From positions 92,380,501-92,444,500 of the forward strand of contig CM073885.1 of the NCBI GenBank assembly GCA_037176705.1: 64,000 nt of DNA, written 5' to 3'. Positions 1 to 9,716 of the stretch are shown here, piece after piece (within the stretch, counting starts at the first letter, position 1; each line of letters starts with the position of its first letter). The position numbers and the translations under genes were made by a program. The notes beneath the pieces are model-generated. The model did not search any database. It saw only the letters and a program-made list of their open reading frames with translations, and was not told the origin of the DNA. The stretch comes from Molossus alvarezi (lineage: Eukaryota > Chordata > Mammalia > Chiroptera > Molossidae).

Positions 1-180
1 GAATGGGTTGATGAAGAAACCCAAACAAATTACTGGTTTTTGGAAATCTGTGTATCTTTCCCTTTAGTTAACTTACCAGAAATTTCACATCCACACTCCT
101 TCTGATTGCAAGCTGTGACCATCCCCTCTCAGTTCTTACACCATCCCACCCCCAGTAGAGCACTCTCCTCACTACTCAGA
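1..180. other. unique flanking DNA, no gene seen
   Basis: No coding potential, repeat family or structured RNA recognised before the MER5-like fragment that begins near 181. Confidence 0.5.
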
Positions 181-331
181 GTGTAAACCATGGACCACAG
201 TGTGGGAATCTGTTCAAAATGCAGATCATAAAAACCACAGCTCAGACCCACTAAGTATGAACCTGCATTTTGACAAAACCTCCGGGTGATTCATATGCAC
301 ACCAACAGCTGAGAAACACTGCCTAGCCCAG
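181..331 (+). mobile_element. MER5A-like hAT-Charlie MITE fragment
   Basis: The stretch has the wording typical of MER5A: a start like 'gaccacagtgtgggaa', a middle with 'cccactaagtatgaa' and an end with 'gtgattcatatgcaca' followed by 'gagaaacactg'. MER5A is an old non-autonomous hAT transposon shared by placental mammals. The copy is diverged and I did not resolve its terminal repeats or 8-bp target duplication. The identification is from memory of the family. Confidence 0.55.
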
Positions 332-2589
332 CCAACTCACAGCACCCAACTGGCCTCTGCAAGCCAGGGCCCTGACTTAATGAGGGTTTTGTGGAGATCA
401 GCTTTGCATTAACAGTAACTTCAGCTCACTCCCTTTGCCTGCCTAGTCTACTTGCCAGAAAGGGAGTTTATTTCTAAATAATGCAGAACAGTGTTTTTCT
501 GCACATAGGCTCTATGAAGTACAGGAAAGCATACCTGCTTGTTTATAAACTTCACAGATGCCCGTCCAGCCTCTGTCCTAACACCTGCTTATTTCACATT
601 CCAGGACACAAGATAATGGAAAACAACCGAGTGTTCTTAGCAGCAGACTCCCTCTAGGCAGTTAGAGGAGTTCATTAGCTGGATGATTTGATAAACCTGC
701 TCTGAATTGAGCCTGTAAGTCCTCCAGTAGCCGCAGTTAGAAAGAGGAAAGCTAAGAGTGTTGTCTTGTGGGAAATACCATGAAAAGAAGGGAAGGGGGC
801 GGAGAGGGGGGCCAGTGGCTAGAAGTAAGAGAGAAGTGAGGGAGAAAATAAAAATCTGGAATGAAATGTTTTCCTAGGTTGTTTGCTTTCAGTGTCTGGC
901 ATAAATTCTCTTTTTCTGTTTCCTCAAGAATCTTCTGTAAAATCTCCTTTGCACCCTAGTGCTTTTTTTGGAGTGGATATTCTCTTTTAGGAGAAAAAAG
1001 GTGCTGGGTCCTGCAGTAAAGTTGGCAGAAAGCAAAGCCACAGGCCTAGCACAGGAAGGCAGATGCCTGTAGGTTACTCATAGGCTGTGGAGTCTCCCTT
1101 CCACCCCTAACTTTGTCAGAGGATGGACTGCTATGTAATTGGATGTGGAGTCCTCCTGATGAGGTTGGTACCCAAGAGCTTCCACCAAGTGAAAAGGCAC
1201 CTGCTCTGTGGGAGGAGCTAGACAAGCTGAGTTCTTTGATCAGCAGCCTCATCTATTTACCTTATTTGTCCTTTAGTATTTCAGGGATTAAACCCGATAG
1301 ATTGTTCTAAGAATCTTGAAGAAGCTGGAATATGTATTGCTATTTGTGTTCCTGGTCATCAGTACCTCTGATGCCTCCACAGATATATCAGTAGATGATT
1401 CGGGAGGATAATCAGGTATTACTTGCTCAAGTACCTTTCATTAAACTCTTTCGAATAATTTTATGGCAGGAAAACTTCCTGGTATTGCAAAAATTTTCTG
1501 GGATTTTTCTAAAAAAAAATATCAATTTACAATATTTTCTGAAACTAGGAAAGTTTCATACAGAAAAGTGAGCTCTGGTAATAATGCTTTTAAAAAGGAG
1601 AAAAAGACTCCTGTCAATTGGGACAGAGTCACAGATGGCATTTCATCATTTGTCTGAAGAATCTACTTTGCTCTTCCTGTCTTTTACTGAGTTGGACTCT
1701 TTCTTCCTCCTTCCTTCTGGCCTCTTTCTCTTCTCTTGCCACCTCACAGCAGTGCTAAAGTTGCCAATGAAAAATGAATGGCAAACAACACCAATGGCCA
1801 CTCTCTGATGCCCTCGCACTTTCCAATGTGCTCCTCAACCAGAGAGAAGATTATGAGGCAGAAATCTCTGTTCCATTTCAGGGAGAGGGTCAGTCATTTC
1901 TTCAGTGGACAGTAGCAGAAGTTAACATGGATTCACTGGTTAGACAGAAAAGCAAATCATGAAAACATTCTTTTGAACTTGCTTCTCAGAAGGTGGTTTT
2001 ATTTTAGCACAGTTGCTGGGGTATGCTTTTTCTCTTGGCATGATCATCTAAGTGATTTTTTAAAGAAAAGAGTAAATTGCTTTTTTGAATACTGAATATG
2101 TATATCTATACATGTGGGGCTTTACTATTTCTTGTCTTAACTATTTTCAGATGGAAGTTATCTGCTACCAAAAAAAGGCATAATACTGTTTAGGTACTAT
2201 TTTGTATATATATTTTTTTGAAAAAATAAGAACAATTTTATATCTGTGTTAACACTAACAGAGAGAAAACAGCTCTCCAACTGTTATACCCTTTCCTTTT
2301 CTATAGTCCATAATAACTTAACAAAATTGCATTTTATAATCAAAACAAGAGTCCTGAATGAGGACTTTTGAATGTTATTTATATAATGTCTGGATAGTGT
2401 CTTTTCAAAAAGATTATTTGCAGATGGCCCATAATCATTCATTTTAAATAGCATAGCATGAGTCTTAGCAGCAGGTTACACAAGAATGATCATTTATATA
2501 AATAATATTTTGAAAACCATGAGGAAAATGTTCCCTTATTCTTTCAGAACAGAGGGTTTATTTATCTCTTCTCAGGTCTTCTTTATTTT
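332..2589. other. unique DNA, no gene recognised
   Basis: Open frames here are short (under 75 codons), overlap on opposite strands and show no recognisable domain, start context or splice structure. Base composition is mixed, moderately G+C in the first 1.3 kb and A+T-rich after 2.0 kb. I see no repeat family I can name. Confidence 0.5.
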
Positions 2590-2900
2590 TTTAAAATTTT
2601 ACCATGGAAAATTTTCAAATGTCTAATGAATAAGAGAGAACAGTTTAATGAACCTGGATATACTCATTATACAATTCTATTAAATATCCTATTTTGCCAA
2701 TTTTATTTTAACTATAGTCTCTATATCACTGATGTGAAAACCCTAAACAACCATTCTTTTACCTTTAATTCTTAAGTGAATATTTCTACAGATATATTTT
2801 AAAATGCAGTCATAATGCTATTATTACAATTTATTAATATCATCTAATACCCAGCCTATATTCAAATTTCTAAGATTTTCTCTAAAATGTCTCTTTATAG

Positions 2901-3078
2901 TTTTCATTGGTTTAAATCAGGATCAAACAAGGTATATATATTGCATTTTTTCCTTTACTGATTTTTTTAGAGAGAGAAGAAGAGAGAGAGAGAGAGAGAG
3001 TTTTCATTTGTTTAAATCAGGATCAAACAAGGTATATATATTGCATTTTTTCCTTTACTGATTTTTTTTAGAGAGAGA

Positions 3079-3100
<22 letters not shown>
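2901..3100. repeat. direct tandem duplication, 100-bp unit
   Basis: Positions 2901-3000 and 3001-3100 are almost identical, differing at about a few bases such as 'cattgg' versus 'catttg' and 'gaagaag' versus 'gaaggag'. Each unit runs from 'ttttcatt' through 'aaatcaggatcaaacaagg' into a GA run. The unit therefore joins old L1 sequence to the start of the antisense Ves SINE, and the duplication postdates the SINE insertion. Confidence 0.9.
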
Positions 3101-3130
<30 letters not shown>

Positions 3131-3266
3131 TCAATGAGAGAGAACATCAATTGGCCACCTCCTGCATGCCCCCCACAGCTTGGGCATTTGACCTGACTGG
3201 GAATCAAACCCACGACCTCTTGGTACACTGGTCAATGATCAACCACTGAACCACACCAGCCAAGCA
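3044..3266 (-). mobile_element. Ves SINE, antisense, with expanded GA tract
   Basis: tRNA-derived bat SINE read on the minus strand. From the left: T-rich tail complement, an expanded (GA)n, 'gagagagaacatcaattgg', 'cacctcctgcatgcccccc', 'gacctgactgggaatcaaac', and finally the complement of the tRNA-like head ('caaccactgaaccacacc'). The head includes a B-box-like complement, 'gggaatcaaac'. It is full length apart from the tail-side duplication. Confidence 0.9.
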
Positions 3267-3344
3267 CACGTTGTATTTTGTCTCCTTGTCTTTAAGTCTC
3301 CTTGACTATGATAATTCTTTTATTTTTCCCCCATGGCATATCTT

Positions 3345-4085
3345 TTTTTTTTTAAAATGCCATATTTGTGCCAGCGAGTCAGATTTCTCTCTTGGCAGCA
3401 CTGAGTCATGTCCACAATGTTTGCCTCCACAGCCCTGCTCAGCTCTCGCAGACTCATGCCTGTGACTTTTTTATGGAGTCAATTGATCTCACATTTGGTC
3501 TTCCTTCTTTTCCTGTGGCTTTCTATTTTTCCCAGCATTAGTCTCTTTTCAAAAGAGTCCTGCCTTCTCATGATGTGCCTGCAGAAGGACAATCTCAGTT
3601 TTGTAACATTGCCTCCAGCAATATTTTAGGCACAATTTGCATGAGGACCTACTCATTTGTCTTTCTGGTGGTCCAGGATATCTGTAGAGGTCTCTTCTAA
3701 CACTGTGTTTCAAATGAATCTTTTTTTTTTTGTCCTCTATCAGTCTTCTTCACTGCCCCACTTTTGCATCTGTACATAGTAACTGGGAATATGAGGGTGT
3801 GGGTGCTCTAAGCCTTGGTCTTTAATGATACATCTTTGCTCTTAGTAACCTTTCCTAATTTTCCCATTGCTGCCTGACTGAGTCTCAGCCTTCTGTTGAT
3901 CTTCCCAGCAATCTCCATTTGAATGGACGATGAAAACAATGTAAGCAAAATCTTTAACAATTTTGATATCTTCATTACCTATGTAAAAGTTGTGTATTTC
4001 CTCTGCAGTCACAATTTTAGTCTTCTTGATATTCAAACACAGCCCTGCTTTTGTACTTGCTTTTTTCATTGTCATCAAAAGTGAT
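3345..4085 (-). mobile_element. RTE-clade LINE, 3' (C-terminal RT) segment, inverted
   Basis: Minus-strand translation gives a stretch typical of the RTE/BovB thumb region, with residues 'KAGLCLNIKKTKI' then 'EDIKIVKDFAYI' and 'NSGDC/NGDC'-type wording near 3900-4070. Further left (3400-3600) it gives 'IMRRQDSFEKRLMLGKIE' and 'TGMSLRELSRAV'-like text, matching the C-terminal tail of RTE proteins. Several stops and frameshifts make it a dead copy. The 3' end lies near 3345-3400. It is joined head-on to the 5' part of the same element on the plus strand (from about 4135), the arrangement produced by twin priming. Whether it belongs to MamRTE or another RTE family cannot be told by eye. Confidence 0.8.
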
Positions 4086-4134
4086 GTCAGAAAGGTGAAA
4101 GAAAAGTGCAGTGCTGCACAACACATGCAGTAGA

Positions 4135-5032
4135 AATATGGAACCTTAAGCTTGAACCTAGGTATAAAGTTGAAAGTGCGAAGCAAGAAATGGAAAGTCT
4201 AAATATTGTAGTGTTTGGTGACAAACTGAAATGGACTAGAATGGGGCATTTCTAGACAGGTAACTACAAAATGTTCTACTCCGGAAAATACAAACTCAGA
4301 ATAAATGTATTGGCTTTTATATTGAGGGGAGATGTAGCACAGGCAATTAGGGGCTACAATGCAAGTTTGGTCTGAATAACACTTCGAGGAGAACATATTC
4401 ACATAACCATCATTCTAGTCTACACTCCAAATACAAAGACTGAAGATGAAATTAAAATCTTTCATGCAATTATCCAGGAAGAAATTGATCACACATTAAA
4501 GCAAGACATCCTGATAATTATAAGCAATTGGAACACAAAAGTCTGAAATAAAGCTGATTCAAAAACGTGGAATAGCTGTCAGAAATGAAGCAGATCAGCC
4601 AGTGGATTTTGCTGAAGCCAATAAATTGTCCACTGCAAACACATGTTTTAAATAACCCAAAAGACAACTGTACATGCATATCACCAATACAGAATTCAAA
4701 TAGAGTACGTAATTGGAAGCAGGAGGTGGAGAAGCTGTAATCTCTCTACCAAAACATGACAAGAGGGCGATTGTGGTATTGACCACAAACGTTATCAAAC
4801 GTTTACTCTAATGTCAAACATTACAGTAAAGCCGAGGAAGAGCACTAAAAGAATTGTAGTGCCAAAACATTATGTAACTAATATTCCTGATAGATTTAAA
4901 GTCTACATGAGAAACAGAATTGCCCTAGTAAACTTAACTGACCAAGAACCAGATTAATTGTAAAAAACTAGAGATGTTATTAGGGAAGAATGAGAAAAGA
5001 CAATTCTAAAAGTAAAAAGAAGAAAAATCAAG
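4135..5032 (+). mobile_element. RTE-clade LINE, endonuclease segment (plus orientation)
   Basis: Plus-strand translations in shifting frames recover the AP-endonuclease domain of an RTE LINE. 'KQEMES' and 'DKLKWTRMGHF' lie around 4165-4250, 'IILVYTPNTKTEDEI' around 4405-4455, and 'QDILIIISNWNTKV' (the catalytic DWN block, here SNWN) ending near 4545. 'VDFAEANKLSTANTCF' lies around 4600-4650, and a linker rich in K and R follows to 5032. Multiple stops and frameshifts make it a pseudogene. The element is interrupted at 5033-5038 by the provirus and resumes at 8870. Confidence 0.8.
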
Positions 5033-5038
5033 ATGGAT
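5033..5038. repeat. provirus target-site duplication, left copy (ATGGAT)
   Basis: ATGGAT immediately before the TG of the 5' LTR matches ATGGAT at 8870-8875 immediately after the CA of the 3' LTR. Six base pairs is the usual length for class II (betaretrovirus-like) integrations. Removing the provirus and one copy restores continuous RTE sequence. Confidence 0.95.
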
Positions 5039-5359
5039 TGTAGAAGACATTTTGCATGGCATCCATTTTGTTAAAATCTGCTCTGCCATCTCCTGCCCCA
5101 AGGCAGGATATCTCTCCTTTATCTCTGTATCTTGAACCATTTACTCAGTCTTTTGTTCCACCCGTGCTTCGGGGTGGTTACTCAATAACTATCGCTTGAC
5201 AACAAATGATCTTGTTTTTCCTGCCCTAGATATTGTGTGAATTTCCCCAGAATAAACGAGACTTGATCAGAGCCCTGTCTTGTCTCCATTTCTCGTGTCT
5301 CTTGTCCCTCCTCATCCTCACTCCCCCTCTAGAGTCCTCGTTGCTCTACCTGCGGGTCA
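5039..5359 (+). repeat. 5' LTR of the provirus (321 bp)
   Basis: Begins TG and ends CA, and matches 8487-8869 nearly base for base except for a 57-bp duplication present only in the 3' LTR. A polyadenylation signal AATAAA sits at 5251-5256, about 110 bp before the LTR end, followed by a C/T-rich R-U5 stretch. I see no clear TATA box. Confidence 0.95.
5251..5256 (+). promoter_or_regulatory. polyadenylation signal in the 5' LTR
   Basis: AATAAA, conserved at 8756-8761 in the 3' LTR, where it would act to end proviral transcripts. Confidence 0.75.
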
Positions 5360-5361
5360 AG

Positions 5362-5379
5362 TGGCGCCCAACGTGAGGC
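5362..5379 (+). promoter_or_regulatory. primer binding site, tRNA-Lys type
   Basis: Starts TGGCGCCCAACGTG two bases after the LTR CA. TGGCGCCC is complementary to the 3' end of lysine tRNA. The following AACGTG favours the Lys1,2 form used by many betaretroviruses over the Lys3 form used by lentiviruses. Confidence 0.85.
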
Positions 5380-5498
5380 TCCAGCAGGGGGGATCCAGTG
5401 AAGGACGCCGTTTGAGTGGCCGGCAGAAAGGAAAGCAAAGGAAAAGAAAGTAAAAGAAAAGAGGGAACAACGTGGGGACCTGCTGCGTCTGCACCCCT

Positions 5499-5507
5499 TG
5501 GGTAAGT
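5499..5507 (+). promoter_or_regulatory. major splice donor in the proviral leader
   Basis: TTGGGTAAGT-type donor (GT at 5502-5503), placed between the primer binding site and the gag start as in complete retroviruses. The matching env acceptor candidate is at 7861-7862. Confidence 0.6.
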
Positions 5508-5518
5508 GAACGGCGATT

Positions 5519-6419
5519 ATGGGTCAAGCATTGAGCCAAGATAAGATGTTCATTGAAGGACTAGGAAAGGCTATAAAGGCACGAGGAGTAAAGGTGAAAA
5601 TTAAGCATTTATGTCAGTATTTTGAATATGTTAAGGAAGTTTGTCCTTGGTTTCCTACAGAGGGAACTATAGAATAAAAACGATGGAAAAGAGTCGGTGA
5701 TGCTCTTAAAGATTACTATAAGACTTATGGACCCGAGAAGGTCCCGGTAACTGCTTTTCTTATTGGAATTTAATAGATGAAATCCTATCTCAGAGACATT
5801 CTGATCCTCTCCTTGCCAATGTAGTAAAAAATGGAGAGGGTATATTACAGAAAGAAAAATAAAGAAAAAAAGGGGGAATGAAAATGAAAGTAAAGAATGT
5901 GAGGACCTCATATATAATGAGGAAGAAAAAACCGAGTCAAGTCAGAATAAAACTATGCCTAAAAACCACCCATGAGGGGAGCCACCCCAAAGATCCCTCC
6001 CTGCACTCAGCCTGCACCAGAGCTAGATGATAGAGGCTTTTCCAGTAACAGAAACAGTGGACGCGCAAGGACAGGCTTGGTGCCACCACAGCGGGTTTGA
6101 TTTTAAATTAATAAAGGAGTTAAAGACCGCTGTAGTACAATACGGAGCCACAGCCCCATATACTATGGCGGTTTTAGAATCAGTAGCCGAGAATTGGCTT
6201 GCGCCTGGGGATTGGCAGACGTTAGCCCGAGCAACACTTGCTGGAGGAGACTATCTCCTATGGAAATCAGAATATGTAGAGAACTGCAGGGACATTGCTA
6301 AACGCAATGCGCAGGCTGATCTACCAGGCCAAGGGCTGGGAAAAAATAATATGGATATAACAGAACCCATAGAGCCCTCCCCAAAGACTGATAGGGCAGG
6401 ATTAGGCCATTTTCCATAG
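5519..6419 (+). pseudogene. gag: gag remnant (matrix and capsid parts)
   Basis: An ATG at 5519 begins a myristoylation-type N-terminus (MGQALSQ), which would anchor matrix at the plasma membrane. The matrix frame ends at a TAA at 5675-5677 (codon 53). Matrix-like residues continue beyond it in the same frame to about 5770, then the frame shifts and more stops follow to about 6020. A capsid N-terminal stretch is open from 6027 to 6419 (130 codons). It includes FPVTE at its start, [26 protein letters not shown] and ESVAENW, all typical of betaretroviral capsid. The rest of capsid and the zinc-knuckle nucleocapsid are missing, and the open stretch runs into unrelated or pol-proximal residues. 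It cannot encode a working Gag. Confidence 0.9.
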
Positions 6420-6436
6420 GGGCCATTGACACTCCT

Positions 6437-7831
6437 GTGACCCATGCAGAAAAGATCCCGTGGCTATCTGAGGAGCCGGTGTGGGTTGATCAATGGCCTC
6501 TAACAGCAGAAAAACTGATGGCAGCACAACAGCTGGTACAGGAGCAGCTTGATGCTGGCCACATTGTCCCTAGTAACTCCCCTTGGAATACTCCTATTTT
6601 TGTCATTAAAAAGAAATCTGGCAAATGGCGGCTATTGCAAGACTTAAGAGCTGTAAATAAGACTATGGTACTAATGGGAGCCTTACAAACAGGACTTCCC
6701 TCACCTGTTGCCATACCTTTGGGTTATTTCAAGGTCATTGTTGATCTAAAGGATTGTATTTTCACGATTCCTCTGCATCCAGATGATCAGAGGCAATTTG
6801 CATTCAGCTTACCAGCTATAAATTTCAAAGCGCCTATGAAAAGATTCCAATGGCGTGTTCTGCCACAGGGAATGGCTAATAGCCCTACCCTATGCCAATC
6901 CTTTGTAGCCTCAGCCTTACAATTAGTTAGAGACAATTGGCCAAATATGTACATTATACATTACACAGATGATATCCTCATAGCCGGAGAAGAGGGGAGC
7001 GAGGTTTTGAAATGCTATGAGGTGATGCGTGTTGCCTTACGAGACAAAGGCCTGGAAATAGCCCCTGACAAGGTCCAACTCGCAGACCCTTATACATATC
7101 TTGGTTTTCAAATGCGAGGGTCCCTAATGTCCTCTCAAAAATTAGAACTAAAATTAGACAAGCTTAAAACCCTAAATGATTTTTAAAAATTGCTAGGGAA
7201 CAAGCTAGGCATGGATACCTTTAGTGGATTCATTTATGCTTCCCTCCAAACTGGTGAAGCCACAACACATGTGATCAGTCACATGCTAACCACATTTACA
7301 GTTCTGGGATGCCCACAGCAATGGAAAACCGGTAACGGCCCAGGCTATACAAGTTCAGCCTTCTCCCAACTTTGCAAACGCCTCAATATTCAACACATAA
7401 CAGGTATACCTTACAACCCTCAGGGCCAAGGGATGGTAGAGAGAGCACATCTGTCTTTAAAGATCACCATTAATAAAATAAAAAAGGGGGAATGGTACCC
7501 CACGAGGGGGTCACCCAGAAATATTCTCTCTCATGCCTTATTTATCCTTAATTTTTAAAATTTGGACACTGATGGGCGATCTGCTGCTAATCGCTTTTGG
7601 CATACAGAAACTCAAAAACAATTTGCCTCAGTGTTGTGGAAAGATCCCTTGACTAACTCCTGGCATGGCCCAGACCCAGTCCTCATCTGGGGCCGAGGTT
7701 CTGTATGCATTTACTCTAGGCAAATGAAATCTGCCAGATGGCTACCAGAGAGTTTGGTTAAACAGATTGATCAAGTTAAAGGAATAACAGATAACCATAT
7801 AGATAACTTCAGGGACAAAAATTCACCCTGA
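6437..7831 (+). pseudogene. pol: pol remnant (reverse transcriptase and integrase parts)
   Basis: One reading frame covers the whole span but is cut by TAA at 7184-7186 and 7556-7558. The first part (about 6437-7183) is the RT fingers and palm: WRLLQDLRAVN, DLKDCIF (first catalytic Asp), LPQGMANSPTLCQ and HYTDDIL, where YTDD stands in place of the common YMDD or YIDD. The RT thumb end is followed directly by the integrase core (MDTFSGFIYA, PYNPQGQGMVER) and its C-terminal SH3-like part (WKDPLTNSW, WGRGSVCI). RNase H and the zinc-binding integrase N-terminus are therefore deleted. The middle integrase catalytic position reads GNGPGY, with glycine where the D of the D,D-35-E triad is expected. 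Protease is absent upstream. The enzyme is dead. Confidence 0.92.
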
Positions 7832-7860
7832 GAGCTTTTTCCTGTTTTTTTCTTTATTTC

Positions 7861-7862
7861 AG
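7861..7862 (+). promoter_or_regulatory. candidate env splice acceptor
   Basis: A long pyrimidine run (ttttttctttatttc) followed by AG, then an ATG at 7866. Position and strength fit the acceptor that makes subgenomic env mRNA in simple retroviruses. Confidence 0.5.
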
Positions 7863-7865
7863 GAA

Positions 7866-8390
7866 TGGACGGGAAGGCTGAAATCTTACTGCAGGGATAC
7901 TACTGCATCTTTGCCTGCTTGTGGAAGGAGGTTTTGGGCCTCCTCCAAACCCTGACGAGCTCCTGAGGGCCTTATTTGGCCCCCCATGCAACTGCCTTGC
8001 AGGAACGCTGCTGCTTAAAAGAGCTTTTTGATAACCCCCGTTGGAGCGGGCTAAATGGGGTGCTGCCTTATCTTCTCCCTCTGTTGGGCCCCTTACTTGG
8101 CCTTTTACTGATTGTGTCACTAGGACCTTTCCTCTTCAATAAGGTGATGGCTTTCATCAAGCAGCAGATAGATGCCATTAAGATGCAACCTATACAGGTC
8201 CATTATCATAGACTTGAAATGGCCGACAGAGAAGCTCACTCTAGCTGTGAGTCAGTCTCACAAACCTTGTTACCTTGGTGCGCTGGACTGGATAGCCAGA
8301 GACAGGCAACTGGAACTCACACGCATCACCAACCACCACCTAAGACAGGAACAAGGCCTTATGCTGCCTTGCTATTCCAATGATGGGTTC
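7866..8390 (+). pseudogene. env: env remnant (leader plus TM membrane span and tail)
   Basis: The ATG at 7866 opens about 33 codons with a hydrophobic stretch, possibly a signal peptide relic, ending at a TGA near 7965. After a short cysteine-bearing piece, another frame (about 8010-8230) gives the end of the transmembrane subunit. LKELFDNPRWSGL is followed by a strongly hydrophobic span (LPYLLPLLGPLLGLLLIV) and a short cytoplasmic tail with KVMAFIKQQI. The tail then runs into frameshifted sequence. The membrane span resembles gamma-type TM proteins as found in type D betaretroviruses, not the TM of HERV-K-like viruses. Surface subunit, fusion peptide and TM ectodomain are deleted, so no functional envelope is possible. 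Confidence 0.75.
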
Positions 8391-8466
8391 GGACAGGTTG
8401 GCCCCATGTGTAAGTTTCCTGACCTAAGACAGGCACAGTCCCCTCAAGGTATTATTTCGGCCTTAA

Positions 8467-8486
8467 AATTTAAAAAAAGGGGGACC
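8467..8486 (+). promoter_or_regulatory. polypurine tract
   Basis: An A-then-G run (AAAAAAAGGGGGACC) directly before the TG of the 3' LTR, the primer for plus-strand DNA synthesis in retroviruses. Confidence 0.85.
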
Positions 8487-8869
8487 TGTGGAAGACATTT
8501 TGCATGGCATCCATTTTGTTAAAATCTGCTCTGCCATCTCCTGCCCCAAGGCAGAATATCTCTGCATTTCTTTAAGTAAAATCTGCTCTGCCATCTCCTG
8601 CCCCAAGGCAGGATATTTCTGCTTTATCTCTGCATTTTGAACCATTTACTCAGTTTTTCGTTCCACCCGTGCTTCGGGGTGGTTACTCAATAACTATCGC
8701 TTGACAACAAATGATCTTGATTTTCCTGCCCTAGATATTGTGTGAATTTCCCCAGAATAAATGAGACTTGATCAGAGCCCTGTCTTGTCTCCATTTCTCG
8801 TGTCTCTTGTCCCTCCTCATCCTCACTCCCCCTCTAGAGTCCTCGTTGCTCGACCCGTGGGACGGGTCA
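8487..8869 (+). repeat. 3' LTR of the provirus (383 bp)
   Basis: Pairs with 5039-5359. It starts TGTGGAAGAC and ends GGGTCA. It carries a tandem duplication (units 8521-8577 and 8578-8634, offset 57 bp) lacking in the 5' LTR, and a few extra bases at its end. AATAAA is at 8756-8761. Confidence 0.95.
8521..8634 (+). repeat. 57-bp tandem duplication in the 3' LTR U3 region
   Basis: The block beginning aaaatctgctctgccatc occurs at 8521 and again at 8578. The second unit resembles the single 5' LTR copy about as closely as the first. The duplication probably arose after integration, or by recombination. Confidence 0.9.
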
Positions 8870-8875
8870 ATGGAT
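8870..8875. repeat. provirus target-site duplication, right copy (ATGGAT)
   Basis: Matches 5033-5038. Reading straight through it gives the RTE text RWMTEETLKAVKDR, showing the host sequence is the interrupted RTE LINE. Confidence 0.95.
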
Positions 8876-9716
8876 GACAGAAGAAACACTAAAAGCTGTC
8901 AAAGACAGGTGAGAGGCAAAATTAAAAGATGTTAGAAGCAGGGTTAGACCCCTGAACACAATTTCTCAATGACTATCACATAGAAAAAAAGGAGCTATCA
9001 TAACAGTCAATGTAAGAAGATAGAAGAGAACAGTAAAAAAGGAAAAACCAAGAGATCCCTACAAAAAGACTCAAGAAATAAAAGGAAATTAAAACCTAGA
9101 CTAGAAATGCTGAAGGACCAATAAGGAAGCACATCATCTGATCAAAAGAAAATAAAAAGTAGGTAGAAACAATACACTGAAAATCAAGACGGTAGAGACA
9201 AAAGAATGATACTTTTAAAGATGAGTCCTATGAGGAAGAAGCTGTAATTCTAGAAAGCAAAATGAAGCCCCCCACCCCCTGCCCTGAATGAAAAGGGAAG
9301 AAATAAATCACCAGAGGTAGATGGGATACTGACAGAATAATTCAACCTACAGAGACTAAATATCTCTCAAAATCAAAACAAAAATGTCAACAAATATAGA
9401 AAATAAGACAATGCCCTACAGACTGGCAACATTCAATGTACACCTCAATTTTCAAGAAAGGAGATGCCAAGGAGTGCAGTAATTATAGGACAATTGCCCT
9501 GATTTCCTACACAAGTAAAGTGATGCTCAAGGTGATGCAAAGAAGGCAACACCTTGTATGGTGCAGGAAATGTTGGATGTAAAACTGGATTCAGAAAAGG
9601 AAGAGGCACTCAAGATCAATTGCAAACATTTTTTGGATACTAAAGTGTGCCAAACAATTTCAGAAGATGGTTAGTCTTTTATAGACTACAAGAAAACCTT
9701 TGACTTTGTTGATTAT

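Larger units (their letters stand above)
2590..3344 (-). mobile_element. old mammalian L1 3' end, antisense, split by a Ves SINE
   Basis: T-rich sequence with wording typical of old L1M/L1ME 3' regions read antisense, for example 'atcatctaatacccagcc', 'aaatcaggatcaaacaagg' and, beyond the SINE, 'ctttaagtctcct'. The two sides of the SINE read as one element: the left ends at a 'ttgcatttt' site and the right resumes at 'ttgtattttgtctcc' near 3270. No reading frame survives. The subfamily name is uncertain. Confidence 0.5.
5039..8869 (+). mobile_element. defective class II endogenous retrovirus (betaretrovirus-like provirus)
   Basis: A 3.83-kb provirus with both LTRs, 6-bp target duplications, a tRNA-Lys-type primer binding site, a leader splice donor, broken gag, broken pol, an env remnant and a polypurine tract, in the usual order. 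It is far shorter than a complete betaretrovirus (about 8-9 kb). The gag matrix region is shortened and capsid runs straight towards RT. Protease, RNase H, the integrase N-terminus and nearly all of envelope are missing. By eye the LTRs differ at about ten point positions plus one 57-bp duplication, so the copy is not brand new. It lies inside the RTE LINE, in the same orientation as the endonuclease segment. Confidence 0.95.
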
